Assembly (NCBI GenBank): GCA_036502005.1
Contig: DASXZH010000039.1
Span: forward strand, 85,902 to 149,901
Origin: DASXZH01 sp036502005
GTDB taxonomy: Bacteria > Armatimonadota > Fimbriimonadia > Fimbriimonadales > Fimbriimonadaceae
Direction: 5' to 3'
DNA length: 64,000 nt
Shown: positions 10,301 through 18,480 of the stretch, piece after piece
Layout: the number at the start of each line of letters is the position of its first letter
Numbering within the stretch: position 1 is the stretch's first letter
The notes under the pieces: generated by a model
Database searches by the model: none
Seen by the model: the letters and a program-made list of their open reading frames with translations, nothing else
What the model was told of the DNA's origin: nothing
Translations under genes and position numbers: made by a program

Positions 10301-10584
10301 CAATGCGCATGCTTCGCGAGGGAGGATCTACCGAGGATTCTCAAATCGCTTTTGGCTTCAACGTGGTTTTGAGCCGCTTGCCGAGTGCCCAGGAGTTGGG
10401 CATCTTAAAGGCGGGACTGAAAAAGAGGCTCGCCATGTATAAGAAGGATGAATCGGCTGCTAAAAAGCTTATCACCGAGGGCGATCTGAAGAACGATCCG
10501 AAGTACGACCCTGCTGTCATCGCCGCTTACACACTCACCGCGAGCACACTGTTCAACCTAGATGAGGCGGTGACGAAACAATGA
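7393..10584 (+). CDS. PSD1 / Planctomycete cytochrome c protein (DUF1549-LamG-DUF1553)
   Basis: 1063 residues. After a signal peptide (FLLLAAGIATMSSS) comes a Planctomycete cytochrome C domain with a CFACH haem site (57-61), then PSCyt2/DUF1549 with a second haem-like site CARCH (346-350). A LamG/concanavalin-like insert follows at about 480-640, then PSD1/DUF1553 (about 720-990; NRMWARLFGTGI, SATYRQSS). These proteins occur beside DUF1501 partners, as here, and are associated with polysaccharide use in Planctomycetes and relatives; their exact reaction is not known. Start is uncertain: ATG 7393 has no Shine-Dalgarno, while TTG 7426 is preceded by GGAGAG and gives a neater signal peptide. Confidence 0.9.
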   Translation: MLMPRRGELFKLRQFLQLSMFLLLAAGIATMSSSATTSKDLHRVEFNRDIRPVIQKCFACHGPDAGARMMGLRLDQRDGAVTKLSDGKFAIVPGHPEESALIDRVFSKDPNMIMPPTGSNKFLSDDEKNLLKQWIKEGAEYKEHWGFVLPTRYSLPAVQRKDWPKNAIDYFILANLEDNQLSPSPEADKRTLIRRVTMDLIGLPPTLEEINNFLADKSPNAYEKVVDRLLASPRYGERMAMDWMDYSRYADSNGFQSDWERYQWRWRDWVIDAFNNNMPYDEFAKEQIAGDLYPHPTEGERLATGFNRNHRINTEGGVIPEEWRVENVIDRVQTTSETFLGLTAGCARCHDHKYDPISQKDFYSLCAYFNNVSETGSGVEMPVNHPPTMQAPTVEQAKDANDLKVKLIDLNSDLDDKLALNAGVGANWKPSKTAAPLASLSNGLVARYQLGNQPMLIAGKGPQPKAVGNVSGDIGRYTGSITSNDKAYVELGNVGDFDTHDKFSYGAWVNPANPGPGAAMARMDSNHDYVGWDLNFDSSRPVVHIISHWSDNALKVISKKSIPLNEWSYVFVTYDGSATPDGIKIYINGDAVEHTTEVNMLKGSIRNKVGATVGRRTGDSNFQGKIDDPVIYNRVVTPQEVANLADVSPAIPIVSISPEKRTAGQKQILDRYALRDTDPKFLAMDQERVKLQHDYEKLENDIPTAMIMDEGHPREAHVLIRGEYDHPGVKVTPGIPAALGALPKGAPNNRLGLAEWIASSTNPLTARVAVNRMWARLFGTGICSSLDDFGTRAEFPSHPELLDWLATEFVRLKWDQKAMWKELVMSATYRQSSIINPAAYKIDPGNRLLAHGPRFRLTGEAIRDQALLDGGLLVEKIGGPGVYPYMPAGIWDETNNYGNMRNYMHAKDSGLYRRSLYTIWKRTAAPPDMTVFDVPSREVCLIMRARTDTPMQALTLMNDVTFVEASRALAMRMLREGGSTEDSQIAFGFNVVLSRLPSAQELGILKAGLKKRLAMYKKDESAAKKLITEGDLKNDPKYDPAVIAAYTLTASTLFNLDEAVTKQ

Positions 10585-11088
10585 ATTCTCGATCGTCGAT
10601 TGTCGATTTTCGATTTAAGAATCCCATCCCGGTGCCCCCTATATGCGAGGGCGCAAAGTCGTCGAACTCAGCCCATTCGACTGTTATGACAACAAGAGAC
10701 TGTGCACTGAGCGAAGGGGGAACCAGTGCAGCGAGGTACGAGCGGAACTGGAGGGGGTGGCAAGTGGGCCCGTCGCGACTAGCGACTCGACAAATATCAA
10801 GCATTCTGAAATCGGCTGTCGAAAGTCGATTTGAGCACTCGCTGTGCTCTCTTTTTTTGTCACGCAAAGGCGCAAAGCCCGCAAAGTATAAGAAAGGGTG
10901 TTCAAGACCCTTCCGGGTTGCCGAAACATGCGAAAAGCCTCCCGCTACTAACTGCTCAAAAAACCCTCTGCGCCCTCTGCGTCTCTGCGTGACATCACCA
11001 ACCGCCCATTCAAAAAACACACAAGACACAAAACATCTGCCAATCCCGAAGGCCCAAGGCCTAAGGCCCAATGCCGTTCCCTAATCCC
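10585..11088. repeat. Gene-free repeat mosaic between PSD1 and DUF1501 genes
   Basis: About 500 bp without a credible gene. It starts with four in-phase heptamers (TCGATCG, TCGATTG, TCGATTT, TCGATTT; 10589-10616). A block at 10627-10800 is largely shared with 51664-51806 (CCCGGTGCCCCCTATATG, GGGAACCAGTG, CGGAGGGGGTGG-like). The 16-mer CGTCGCGACTAGCGAC (10780-10795) recurs in inverse orientation near 38650. CTCTGCG copies (10968-10992) face GCGCAAAG-type copies (10860-10890). A CACACAAGACACAAAAC stretch (11020-11037) matches the heptamers at 4.1 kb. Long ORFs on both strands here are repeat read-through. Confidence 0.75.
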
Positions 11089-12549
11089 ATGGATCCAATC
11101 ATTCAACTTCAAGATTCCATCAACCGCAGAACCTTCTTAAAAGGAGGCGCAGGACTTGGCCTAACCGCCCTCTTCAGCCTCTTCGGAGGCGAAGCATTCG
11201 GGTTCACGGATAGCCAGCGGAAGCGCATTGGCGGTCTGCCGAATCTGCCCCACTTTCCGCCCAAAGCCAAGCGCGTTATTTATCTGCACCAAAGCGGCGC
11301 GCCGTCGCAGATGGATTTGTTCGATCCCAAGCCGGGCTTAACCAAGCTTCGCGGCGAGAACCTGCCGGATTCGATACGAAACGGCCAGCGGCTTACCGGA
11401 ATGACTTCCGTCCAGAAATCGTTCCCCGTGGCGCCGAGCATTTTTAAGTTCAACCAGACGGGCAAATCTGGCATCTGGATGACCGAACTGATGCCGCATC
11501 TTTCCAAGATCACGGATGAGCTTTGCTTCATCTATTCAATGCATACGGATGCCATCAACCACGACCCGGCCATAACCTTTTTCCAAACTGGCTCGCAGCT
11601 TTCAGGAAGGCCAAGCATGGGCGCATGGCTCGCCTATGGCCTCGGTACCGAAAACGCGGAGCTTCCCGCCTTTGTTGTTTTAACTTCGCAAGGAACCGGC
11701 CGCCGCGATGACCAGCCCCTTTACGATCGCCTTTGGGGTTCCGGATTCTTGCCCACCCAGTTCCAGGGTGTTAAGTTCAGAAACCAGGGCGACCCGGTTC
11801 TGTACCTTAGCGACCCCGAAGGCGTCGACAAAGAAACAAGAAGGGACATGCTCAATGATCTTTCCGGCCTCAACAAGATCCGCCAGAACATCATGGGCGA
11901 TCCGGAAATCAACACCCGAATCAGCCAATATGAGTTGGCATTCCGAATGCAGACCTCGGTGCCAGACCTTACCGATATTTCCAAAGAGCCCAGCAGCGTG
12001 ATCGAGGCCTACGGCCCCGAGGTCAAAAAGCCCGGCACCTACGCTTACAACTGCTTACTTGCCCGTCGCTTAAGCGAGCGCGGCGTGCGGTTCGTTCAGC
12101 TCTTCCACATGGGCTGGGACCAGCACTTCGATCTTCCAAAAGCGATTAAAGGCCAGTGTTACGACACCGACCAGCCCACCGCTGCCCTCGTTTCGGACTT
12201 GAAACAACGCGGTTTGCTCGACGAGACCCTTATTGTTTGGGGCGGAGAATTTGGGCGTACGGTTTACTCGCAAGGGGATATGTCAGACACCAATTACGGC
12301 CGCGACCACCACCCCCGCTGCTTCACCGTCTTTATGGCGGGCGGCGGTGTCAAGGGCGGCACGGCTTACGGCCAAACGGACGACTTCTGCTACAACATCG
12401 TGAAAGACCCGGTCAGCGTGCACGACCTGCATGCGACGATGCTGCAGTTGATGGGCATCGACCATAAGCGGCTTACCTATCCATACCTGGGACGAGACTT
12501 GAGACTAACGGACGTTTACGGCGACGTCGTGAAAGGCGTTTTGGCCTAG
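11089..12549 (+). CDS. DUF1501 family protein (Tat-exported, sulfatase-like fold)
   Basis: 486 residues from the ATG at 11089; an earlier in-frame ATG at 11071 adds six residues that are not typical. The N-terminus MDPIIQLQDSINRRTFLKGG is a twin-arginine signal, the usual layout in DUF1501. Inside are the family stretches KRVIYLHQSGAPSQMDLFDPK, GVRFVQLFHMGWDQH and WGGEFGRTVYSQG, with the late HDLHATMLQLMGID. The family is related to alkaline phosphatase/sulfatase-type proteins and is found paired with PSD1 cytochromes, here 500 bp upstream. Enzymatic activity is unproven. Confidence 0.9.
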   Translation: MDPIIQLQDSINRRTFLKGGAGLGLTALFSLFGGEAFGFTDSQRKRIGGLPNLPHFPPKAKRVIYLHQSGAPSQMDLFDPKPGLTKLRGENLPDSIRNGQRLTGMTSVQKSFPVAPSIFKFNQTGKSGIWMTELMPHLSKITDELCFIYSMHTDAINHDPAITFFQTGSQLSGRPSMGAWLAYGLGTENAELPAFVVLTSQGTGRRDDQPLYDRLWGSGFLPTQFQGVKFRNQGDPVLYLSDPEGVDKETRRDMLNDLSGLNKIRQNIMGDPEINTRISQYELAFRMQTSVPDLTDISKEPSSVIEAYGPEVKKPGTYAYNCLLARRLSERGVRFVQLFHMGWDQHFDLPKAIKGQCYDTDQPTAALVSDLKQRGLLDETLIVWGGEFGRTVYSQGDMSDTNYGRDHHPRCFTVFMAGGGVKGGTAYGQTDDFCYNIVKDPVSVHDLHATMLQLMGIDHKRLTYPYLGRDLRLTDVYGDVVKGVLA

Positions 12550-12550
12550 C

Positions 12551-14506
12551 ATGTTATTGAGTGCGTTGGCTTTCTTAGCTATGGCCCAGACTCCAGGTCC
12601 GCTCCGAGTTGGCGAGTATTACACGGACAACTTGCCGGGGTTGGCTTTGGTTACTTCTACGAAGGACTCATGCCTGCTGCGAATCGCGTGGTATGACAAG
12701 GCTGGCAAGAGACACTCAGGATATAAAGATTTCATTGCTGCAGGCGGTAGATTTGGAGCATGTGCGCCAGACGATAGCTACCATCGGTTGGATTGGATGG
12801 TGGATGGCAACCCAGTCACATTCGAATGGGCTGTCAAAGGCGGTTCCGATGGCATTGCTGGCAGGATTAAATCCATTTTAAAGGTAAAAGTTGAACTGGA
12901 AGTCGATCCGGCTTGGTCAGGAAAGCTGTCCGATATTGAGCCCGCAAAGCTCGGTCCGGATCACCTTGAGATCCCCCTTGGCTCGACCACCGCCGAGGTC
13001 ACTTGCCACGACTCTTTCAACAACACAAATGGCAAATGGATCGCAACAACCGAGGTTTACGCGAATCATTCCCTTGAGTTCTCCTTACCGGCACACTACC
13101 ACGCCCCGATAACTTTTTTCTCCTGGGAGGCAGCAGAGGACTACTTCGAGAAAACTCGCACCAAAGCCGATGGCGACTGGGGCGACTTCGTCTCCCCGAT
13201 CTCAAACCAACTCGGCCACAGCCGAGTCTATTCGCCCGACAATGAGCGCATTGCTCACACCGTCTCCCGAGGTTGGTGCCTCCCCGATGGCCAAGTGCTC
13301 TTCTGTTGGGACAGCTTCTTCAACGGCGTTCTCAGCAGCGTAGAGAACCCGGCCGCCGGCAGGGACACGGTGCGAGCCATCCTCGCCGCGCAGCAATACA
13401 ACGGCCTCGTTCCCAACTTCGCGGGACGCAGTTGGGGCGTAAGCTCCGACCGGTCACAGCCTCCGGTAGGCGCGCTTTGCGTTTGGAAGATGTATCAGAG
13501 AGACCCGGACAAAGCTTTCCTTGCTGAGGTCTATCCCAAGCTGCTGAAATGGCACCGTTGGTGGTTTAGCAAGCGGCCCAATGGCAAAGCCTTTCGCGAT
13601 GGCAATGGCGATGGGCTCCTCGAATGGGGCTCGGAAACCGGAGACACCCAAAACGCCCGCTACGAAAGCGGGTTGGATGACAGCCCAATGTATGATAAGG
13701 CCACCATGGACGGCCCCAACATGAAGCAAGACTCCGTCGACCTTAGCGCGCTCTGGGCGATGGATGCCGAATACCTTGCCAAAATCGCAACCATCCTTGG
13801 AAAGAAAAAAGATGCGCTTGATCTTTACCAAGACCGCGACACAATGGCCAAGAACATCAACGAAAAGCTGTGGAACGACGAGGCCGGCGTGTACCAATAC
13901 AAATTTTGGGATGGCAGCTTCTACAACCGCCTTTCGCCCCTTAACTTTTATCCGATGATGGCGGGCGTCCCCAGCAAAGATCAGGCCGACAAAATGCTTA
14001 ACTTGTTCTTTCAAAAGGATAAGTTTGGCGGCGAATATATGGCTCCGACCATCAGCCGCGACGACCCCGCCTTCCCCGCCCAGGGCTACTGGCGAGGCAC
14101 GATTTGGGCGCCAACCAACTATCTCTTTTTCCAGGGCCTTCGCCGTTACGGGACCGACGCCCGGCGCCAAGAGTTTGCCGCCAAATCAGTTGCCCTCTTT
14201 ATGAAGAACTGGAACGCGGATGGCAGTTGCCACGAAAACTTTAATGGCATCACGGGCGAGGGCCGCTCCGACCCTCACTATACTTGGGGCTCGCTGTTAT
14301 GCCTTATCGGCATCGAGAACCTCTGCGATATCGAACCGGATGGCCGGCTGAGGCTGAATGGGGATTCCGGCGTTACCGTTCATATCCAGAATTTTCATCT
14401 GCGAGGCAAGACTTATGATCTGGTTGTCAAACCAAATGAAGCTGAGCTTCGGAGCGATCATAAGGTCTTTACGGCTAAGGGCAAAGCGGAATATTTCGAT
14501 CTGTAA
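12551..14506 (+). CDS. GH63-like glycoside hydrolase ((alpha/alpha)6 barrel)
   Basis: 651 residues with a short signal peptide (MLLSALAFLAMAQ). After an N-terminal beta domain, the (alpha/alpha)6 barrel covers roughly residues 240-620. RDGNGDGLLEWGSETGD (about 349-365) carries the acidic residues typical of the GH63/mannosylglycerate-hydrolase-like group, and GYWRGTIWAPTNYLFFQGL with GEGRSDPHYTWGSLL are typical late segments. Members release glucosyl or mannosyl units from oligosaccharides or glycosides; the substrate here cannot be told. It starts 1 nt after the DUF1501 stop, so the two are very probably cotranscribed. Confidence 0.85.
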   Translation: MLLSALAFLAMAQTPGPLRVGEYYTDNLPGLALVTSTKDSCLLRIAWYDKAGKRHSGYKDFIAAGGRFGACAPDDSYHRLDWMVDGNPVTFEWAVKGGSDGIAGRIKSILKVKVELEVDPAWSGKLSDIEPAKLGPDHLEIPLGSTTAEVTCHDSFNNTNGKWIATTEVYANHSLEFSLPAHYHAPITFFSWEAAEDYFEKTRTKADGDWGDFVSPISNQLGHSRVYSPDNERIAHTVSRGWCLPDGQVLFCWDSFFNGVLSSVENPAAGRDTVRAILAAQQYNGLVPNFAGRSWGVSSDRSQPPVGALCVWKMYQRDPDKAFLAEVYPKLLKWHRWWFSKRPNGKAFRDGNGDGLLEWGSETGDTQNARYESGLDDSPMYDKATMDGPNMKQDSVDLSALWAMDAEYLAKIATILGKKKDALDLYQDRDTMAKNINEKLWNDEAGVYQYKFWDGSFYNRLSPLNFYPMMAGVPSKDQADKMLNLFFQKDKFGGEYMAPTISRDDPAFPAQGYWRGTIWAPTNYLFFQGLRRYGTDARRQEFAAKSVALFMKNWNADGSCHENFNGITGEGRSDPHYTWGSLLCLIGIENLCDIEPDGRLRLNGDSGVTVHIQNFHLRGKTYDLVVKPNEAELRSDHKVFTAKGKAEYFDL

Positions 14507-14508
14507 AG

Positions 14509-14619
14509 AATTTCACGCGAAGTCGGATCAATCCTCTGCGATCTCAGTGCCTCTGTGTGAAATTCCCCTTGAATCCATCAATCGCGTTCTTCGCTCCTTC
14601 GCGACCTTCGCGTGAAATT
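14509..14619. repeat. Perfect 14-bp inverted repeat
   Basis: AATTTCACGCGAAG (14509-14522) and its exact complement (14606-14619) enclose CTCTGCG/CCTCTGTG-type text. It fills the gap between the GH63-like and aminotransferase genes and resembles the CTCTGCG repeats at 10.9 kb. Confidence 0.65.
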
Positions 14620-14665
14620 AAACCACCAGCGACTCCACAAACTTTAAAAGCGCATACTAACTCTT

Positions 14666-15925
14666 ATGACGCGCCGCGACTTCATCCTCTGCGCCACCAC
14701 AATTGCCGCCTTCCGCAACGACACCCTAAGCGCCGTCGAAAAGCTGGTCGGCCGATACTCGGGAGAACCAAACGAAGAAGATTTCTGGATCCAGATCCGC
14801 GAGGCGTTCGACCTCGATCCGAACATCGCCAACTTTAACAACGGCGGCTGCAGTCCTTCACCGCGTATAGTGCAAGAAGCGCTAAAGCGCCAAATCGCCT
14901 ATTCCAACCAGGCCCCTAGCCTTTACATGTGGCGGGATTTAGAGCCGGAAGTTGAGCACGTGCGGGCACGGCTAGCCGGTCTATTCGGCGTGGATACGGA
15001 AGAAATCGCCATTACCCGCAACGCCAGCGAATCCTTAGAAACCTGCCTCGCCGGCCACGACTTAAAACCCGGCGATGAAGTGCTCTGCACGGATCAAGAC
15101 TATCCGCGCATGGTGACCACCCTCCAGCAAATGGAGCGACGATACGGCATCAAATTGGTGCAGGTGCCGGTGCCCGCCGCGCCGGAAACCAAAGAAGAGT
15201 TGGTGGAAGCCTACCGAAAGGGGATCACACCGCAAACCAAAATGATGCTCGTTTGCCACGTCATCTTCATGACAGGCCAAATCTATCCTATCCACGATAT
15301 CACCGCCCTTGGAAGAGAGCACGGCATCCCGGTGGTTGTCGATGGCGCTCACGCATTCGCCCAGTTCCCCTTCAAACGCGATGATCTTGGCTGTGATTAC
15401 TACGGGACCTCCCTTCATAAGTGGCTGCAGGCACCCATTGGAACGGGCATGCTGTTCGTGAAAAAGGACAAGATCAAAGACCTTTGGCCCCTCATGGCAG
15501 CGGGCAAGGACATGGATTCCAACATCCGCAAATTCGAGGAAATCGGCACTCACCCCGCCGCCAACCACAACGCGATTGGAGAAGCCATCACGTTCCACGA
15601 ACTCATCGGCGGACAAAGAAAAGCGGACCGCTTGCGCCACCTTCGCAAACGCTGGACCGACAAAATCCAGAACGAATCCAAAGTGGTTTTCCATACCAAC
15701 CTGCATCCCGAGCATTCGTGCGCCATCACAACTGTCGAAATCAAAGGCATCAGCAACGGCGACCTCGGCGGCTGGCTGATGAATAAGCACGGCATTTTTG
15801 TGACCAGCATCACCCACCCACGTTTTCAGGGGATTCGGGTTAGCCCCAATATTTACTCAACCGTGGATGAAATCGACCGCTTTGCCAGTGCGATGTTAAC
15901 GGCCGCACGCCAGGGCATCAGTTAG
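14666..15925 (+). CDS. Class V aminotransferase (isopenicillin-N-epimerase-like), Tat signal
   Basis: 419-residue PLP enzyme of fold type I. FNNGGCSPSPRIVQEAL starts the domain; TRNASESLETC, PVVVDGAHAFAQ (the PLP-contacting Asp) and TSLHKW with the Schiff-base lysine K252 are all present. The substrate is unknown: this subgroup includes cysteine desulfurase-like and isopenicillin N epimerase-like proteins. MTRRDFILCATTIAA at the N-terminus looks like a twin-arginine signal, which would place a PLP enzyme outside the cytoplasm; this is seen in related phyla. The next gene follows by 15 bp. Confidence 0.9.
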   Translation: MTRRDFILCATTIAAFRNDTLSAVEKLVGRYSGEPNEEDFWIQIREAFDLDPNIANFNNGGCSPSPRIVQEALKRQIAYSNQAPSLYMWRDLEPEVEHVRARLAGLFGVDTEEIAITRNASESLETCLAGHDLKPGDEVLCTDQDYPRMVTTLQQMERRYGIKLVQVPVPAAPETKEELVEAYRKGITPQTKMMLVCHVIFMTGQIYPIHDITALGREHGIPVVVDGAHAFAQFPFKRDDLGCDYYGTSLHKWLQAPIGTGMLFVKKDKIKDLWPLMAAGKDMDSNIRKFEEIGTHPAANHNAIGEAITFHELIGGQRKADRLRHLRKRWTDKIQNESKVVFHTNLHPEHSCAITTVEIKGISNGDLGGWLMNKHGIFVTSITHPRFQGIRVSPNIYSTVDEIDRFASAMLTAARQGIS

Positions 15926-15940
15926 GAATATAATCGCGGT

Positions 15941-16405
15941 ATGGAGCACGCCGCTGAACTTCGCCGTCAGTTGGTCAGCTATCTAAAAGGCGGCCAAGCG
16001 TATGACACTTTCGAGGAGATAATCGCCCAGTTTGGGCCAAGCCAACGCGGGGTGGTGCCGCCAAAGGCCGAGCGCAGCGCGTGGCAGATCCTTTGTCATA
16101 TGCAGCTTTCGCTTAGGGATACGTTAGACTGGGCACAGAATTACGACGGACGCTACGTTGAGAAGGAATGGCCGGCCGGCTATTGGCCAGTGGAGACTGG
16201 GCCGCCCTCCGAGGGCGCGTGGATCGAGAAAGTTCAGCAGTTTTTATCGGATCGGGACGAGTTGGCCGATCTCGCCATGCGCGGCGACCTCTTTAAGCCT
16301 TTTGAATGGGAAGAGAAGCACAATCTGGTGAGGCAGGTCTTGCTGGGAGCGGACCACAACGCTTATCACTGCGGTGAACTAGTGTTTTTGAGAAGGCTGC
16401 TTTAG
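15941..16405 (+). CDS. DinB / YfiT-like four-helix protein
   Basis: 154 residues with the DinB-superfamily layout: WQILCHMQLSLRDTLDW with a first metal-ligand His and HNAYHCGELVFLRRLL with the C-terminal His pair. These proteins bind a divalent metal and include bacillithiol- or mycothiol-dependent transferases; many are uncharacterised. A TATAAT occurs at 15929-15934, directly before the gene, but no -35 is evident; AGGAA at 15924 may serve as a distant Shine-Dalgarno. Probably cotranscribed with the aminotransferase. Confidence 0.8.
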   Translation: MEHAAELRRQLVSYLKGGQAYDTFEEIIAQFGPSQRGVVPPKAERSAWQILCHMQLSLRDTLDWAQNYDGRYVEKEWPAGYWPVETGPPSEGAWIEKVQQFLSDRDELADLAMRGDLFKPFEWEEKHNLVRQVLLGADHNAYHCGELVFLRRLL

Positions 16406-16439
16406 GGTGACGCGCGACGAGTGACGTGCTAGAGGCCAG

Positions 16440-16583
16440 ATGAGCAGTGAACAACAGGATCGCGAAAAAGCTACCCTCAAGCGTTGGACCGCGCTGCTAG
16501 TTATTCTCCTCCTAATGCTGGTCGCAATATTCGCGATGGTGACCTGGGCAATGGCGCAGTTTTCTAACTTCCAGCTAGATTAG
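16440..16583 (+). CDS. Small single-pass membrane protein (47 aa)
   Basis: A short frame after the DinB-like gene encodes a charged head (MSSEQQDREKATLKR) and one strong hydrophobic helix (WTALLVILLLMLVAIFAMV), ending TWAMAQFSNFQLD. Clean topology and same-strand position 34 bp after the DinB-like gene favour a real gene. AGAGG upstream is a possible Shine-Dalgarno. No family recognised. Confidence 0.5.
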   Translation: MSSEQQDREKATLKRWTALLVILLLMLVAIFAMVTWAMAQFSNFQLD

Positions 16584-16954
16584 TGGATACATTAGGTTGA
16601 AGCGATTGAGCGGCCGGGATTCCGAGCGAAGTGAGGAACGAGGAACCACCCACCCCATCTCGCACATCGTTAAAGTGTAGGACCGCTTGCGGCCCTCACT
16701 TTAACGATTTGCCGGAACTAACTAGGCGACCCGCGTCCATCACTTCGGCCCGGAGGCCTCGTTCCGGATGAAACGCTTCGCGATTTGAAACTATTCAGAG
16801 TGATGCGCAGGCGAACATTTCAGAAACGATCGGGCAGTCTTCGTTGCACGCTCAGTCGAGCGCTCTCGGTCATCCTCCCTCGATCCCTCCTTGGAAAGGA
16901 GGGAAGGGCTTACTCAAAATTTTGTAGATCCAGGGTATGGTTGTCAAACCAGGT
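16584..16954. repeat. Gene-free region with inverted repeats
   Basis: ATCGTTAAAGTG (16666-16677) and its exact complement (16697-16708) enclose ACCGC-TT-GCGGC, the same central hairpin as the element at 58605-58663. A 9-bp stem TCCCTCCTT/AAGGAGGGA lies at 16884-16904, downstream of the minus-strand DUF1552 gene; it lacks a T-tract, so a terminator role is doubtful. No gene seen. Confidence 0.6.
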
Positions 16955-18286
16955 TCAGAATAAAGTGACCAGCTTCCCCGTGCTGTTCCCCAAAGTCTCC
17001 ACGGGAACACCCATGCGGTCCAGCATCGAAAGATAAAGGTTGTTCATTGGGGTCTGGTCGGCATATGTAATATGTCGTCCCGTCTTAAGCGCCCCACCCG
17101 CCTTACCGGCCATCAAAATCGGCAGGTTGTTGTGGTTGTGGGCGTTGCCATCGCTGATGCCGCCGCCGTAAACAATCATGCAGTTGTCAAGCAACGTCCC
17201 ATCGCCTTCCTTAATCGACTGCAATCGGTTCATCACGTAGGCGAACTGCCGAATATGGAACGTGTCGATCATCTGCTTTTTCAAAAGCTTGTCGGGATGG
17301 CCGCCGTGGTGCGAAACATCATGATGCCCTTCCGGCACGCCCGCTTCATCGTAGCTTCGGTTGCTACCCTCGTTGGCGATCATGAAGGTGGCAATGCGAG
17401 TGAGGTCGGCTTGAAAAGCAAGAACCATCATATCGCCCATCAGCCGAATATGTTCGCCGAAAGAAGTAGGGTTGCCCTTGGGCGCGCCGCCAGTTGGCAA
17501 AACAGCCAAGTGCTGGTCGCGTTCAGAGGCCTCTAGGCGCTTCTCGATTTCTCGCACACCGGTCACATATTCATCAAGCTTATGCTGGTCGTGATAGCCT
17601 AGCTGGCTCTTGATCTTGCTGGCATCCTCCCAAACCATGTCCAAAACACTTAAGCGGTAGGCATTCCGTTTGGCAACACTCTCGGCCTTTTCACCCGCTT
17701 CCCCGCCGCCAAACAGTCTTTCAAAAACGAGTCTAGGATTCACTTCTTTCGGCAAGGGCGTTGAAGGCCCCGCCCATGCGATGGTGCTGGAATAAGCGCA
17801 ACTGTAACCGGAATCGCAATCACCCGCGTTTGCCCCGCGCTCGCACCCCAATTCCAGTGAGGCAAATTTGGTTGCCTGGCCGATTTTCATGGCCGCAACT
17901 TGGTCGACCGAAACGCCAACGTGGATACCGGTGCCCGCCGTTTTTGTTGGGTGAACGCCCGTGAGCCATACAGAAGCGGACCTGGCGTGGTCACCCGGGC
18001 CGTCGCCTAGCGCTTCTGCGTTATGCTGAGTAAGGCCGCTTAAAACGTTCAGTGAGCCCTTTATTGCCGCCAAGGGCTGCAGGGTTGCAGGCAGCTCATA
18101 GGCCGCCCCTTCTGCGGTTGGCGTCCACTGCGCCATGTTGATCCCGTTCGGAACCATGAAGAATCCCATGCGCATTGGGGCGGTCTTGCCCATTGCGGCC
18201 AGCGCTCGCACGGGAATCATGCATTCCAGCATCGGCAGAGCGACCGATGCGCCAAGGCCTCTGAGTACGGTTCTTCTAGATATCAT
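16955..18286 (-). CDS. DUF1552 family protein (Tat-exported)
   Basis: 443 residues. MISRRTVLRGLGASVALPMLE is the twin-arginine signal typical of DUF1552. The body has GFFMVPNGINMAQW, the SVDQVAAMKIG segment, SSTIAWAG and the C-terminal HNHNNLPILMAGKAGGALKTGRH. DUF1552 is functionally related in genome context to DUF1501 and is nearly always encoded beside DUF1592/PSCyt3-type cytochromes; that gene is directly upstream on the same strand (195 bp gap). The activity is unknown. Confidence 0.92.
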   Translation of the reverse strand: MISRRTVLRGLGASVALPMLECMIPVRALAAMGKTAPMRMGFFMVPNGINMAQWTPTAEGAAYELPATLQPLAAIKGSLNVLSGLTQHNAEALGDGPGDHARSASVWLTGVHPTKTAGTGIHVGVSVDQVAAMKIGQATKFASLELGCERGANAGDCDSGYSCAYSSTIAWAGPSTPLPKEVNPRLVFERLFGGGEAGEKAESVAKRNAYRLSVLDMVWEDASKIKSQLGYHDQHKLDEYVTGVREIEKRLEASERDQHLAVLPTGGAPKGNPTSFGEHIRLMGDMMVLAFQADLTRIATFMIANEGSNRSYDEAGVPEGHHDVSHHGGHPDKLLKKQMIDTFHIRQFAYVMNRLQSIKEGDGTLLDNCMIVYGGGISDGNAHNHNNLPILMAGKAGGALKTGRHITYADQTPMNNLYLSMLDRMGVPVETLGNSTGKLVTLF

Positions 18287-18323
18287 GATTGTGTCCTGGT
18301 CCTAAGTCTTGAGTCTTATAAAT

Positions 18324-18463
18324 TTGTCATCGCGAGGAGGCTCTCCGTGGGCCGACGTGGCGATCTACCGGGCCAGCCACCGGATTTGCAGCCGGTGATA
18401 TGCCAGAAAGATTGCCGCGTCTCCCTCACGCGTTCCTCGCCCGCGGGCTCCTCGCAATGACAA
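18324..18463. repeat. Interspersed palindromic element between DUF1592 and DUF1552 genes
   Basis: TTGTCATCGCGAGGAG (18324-18339) and its complement at 18448-18463 (15 of 16 match) bound a 140-bp element with inner GACGTGGCGATC / GATTGCCGCGTC blocks. This resembles the widely scattered GTCATTGCGAGGAG-type palindromic repeat of many bacterial phyla. It lies inside the probable DUF1592-DUF1552 operon. Confidence 0.65.
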
Positions 18464-18480
18464 ACAGTAATCTTCATCAT

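Noticed and set aside
9721..10344. 207-aa minus-strand ORF
   Set aside because: Antisense shadow of the PSD1 gene.
10581..11084. Overlapping ORFs on both strands (167 and 172 aa)
   Set aside because: They translate intergenic repeats; sequence is low in protein-like pattern and similar repeats occur at 38.7 and 51.7 kb.
13454..14170. 238-aa minus-strand ORF
   Set aside because: Antisense shadow of the GH63-like gene.
15062..15817. 251-aa minus-strand ORF
   Set aside because: Entirely antisense to the aminotransferase gene; a shadow of its codon bias.
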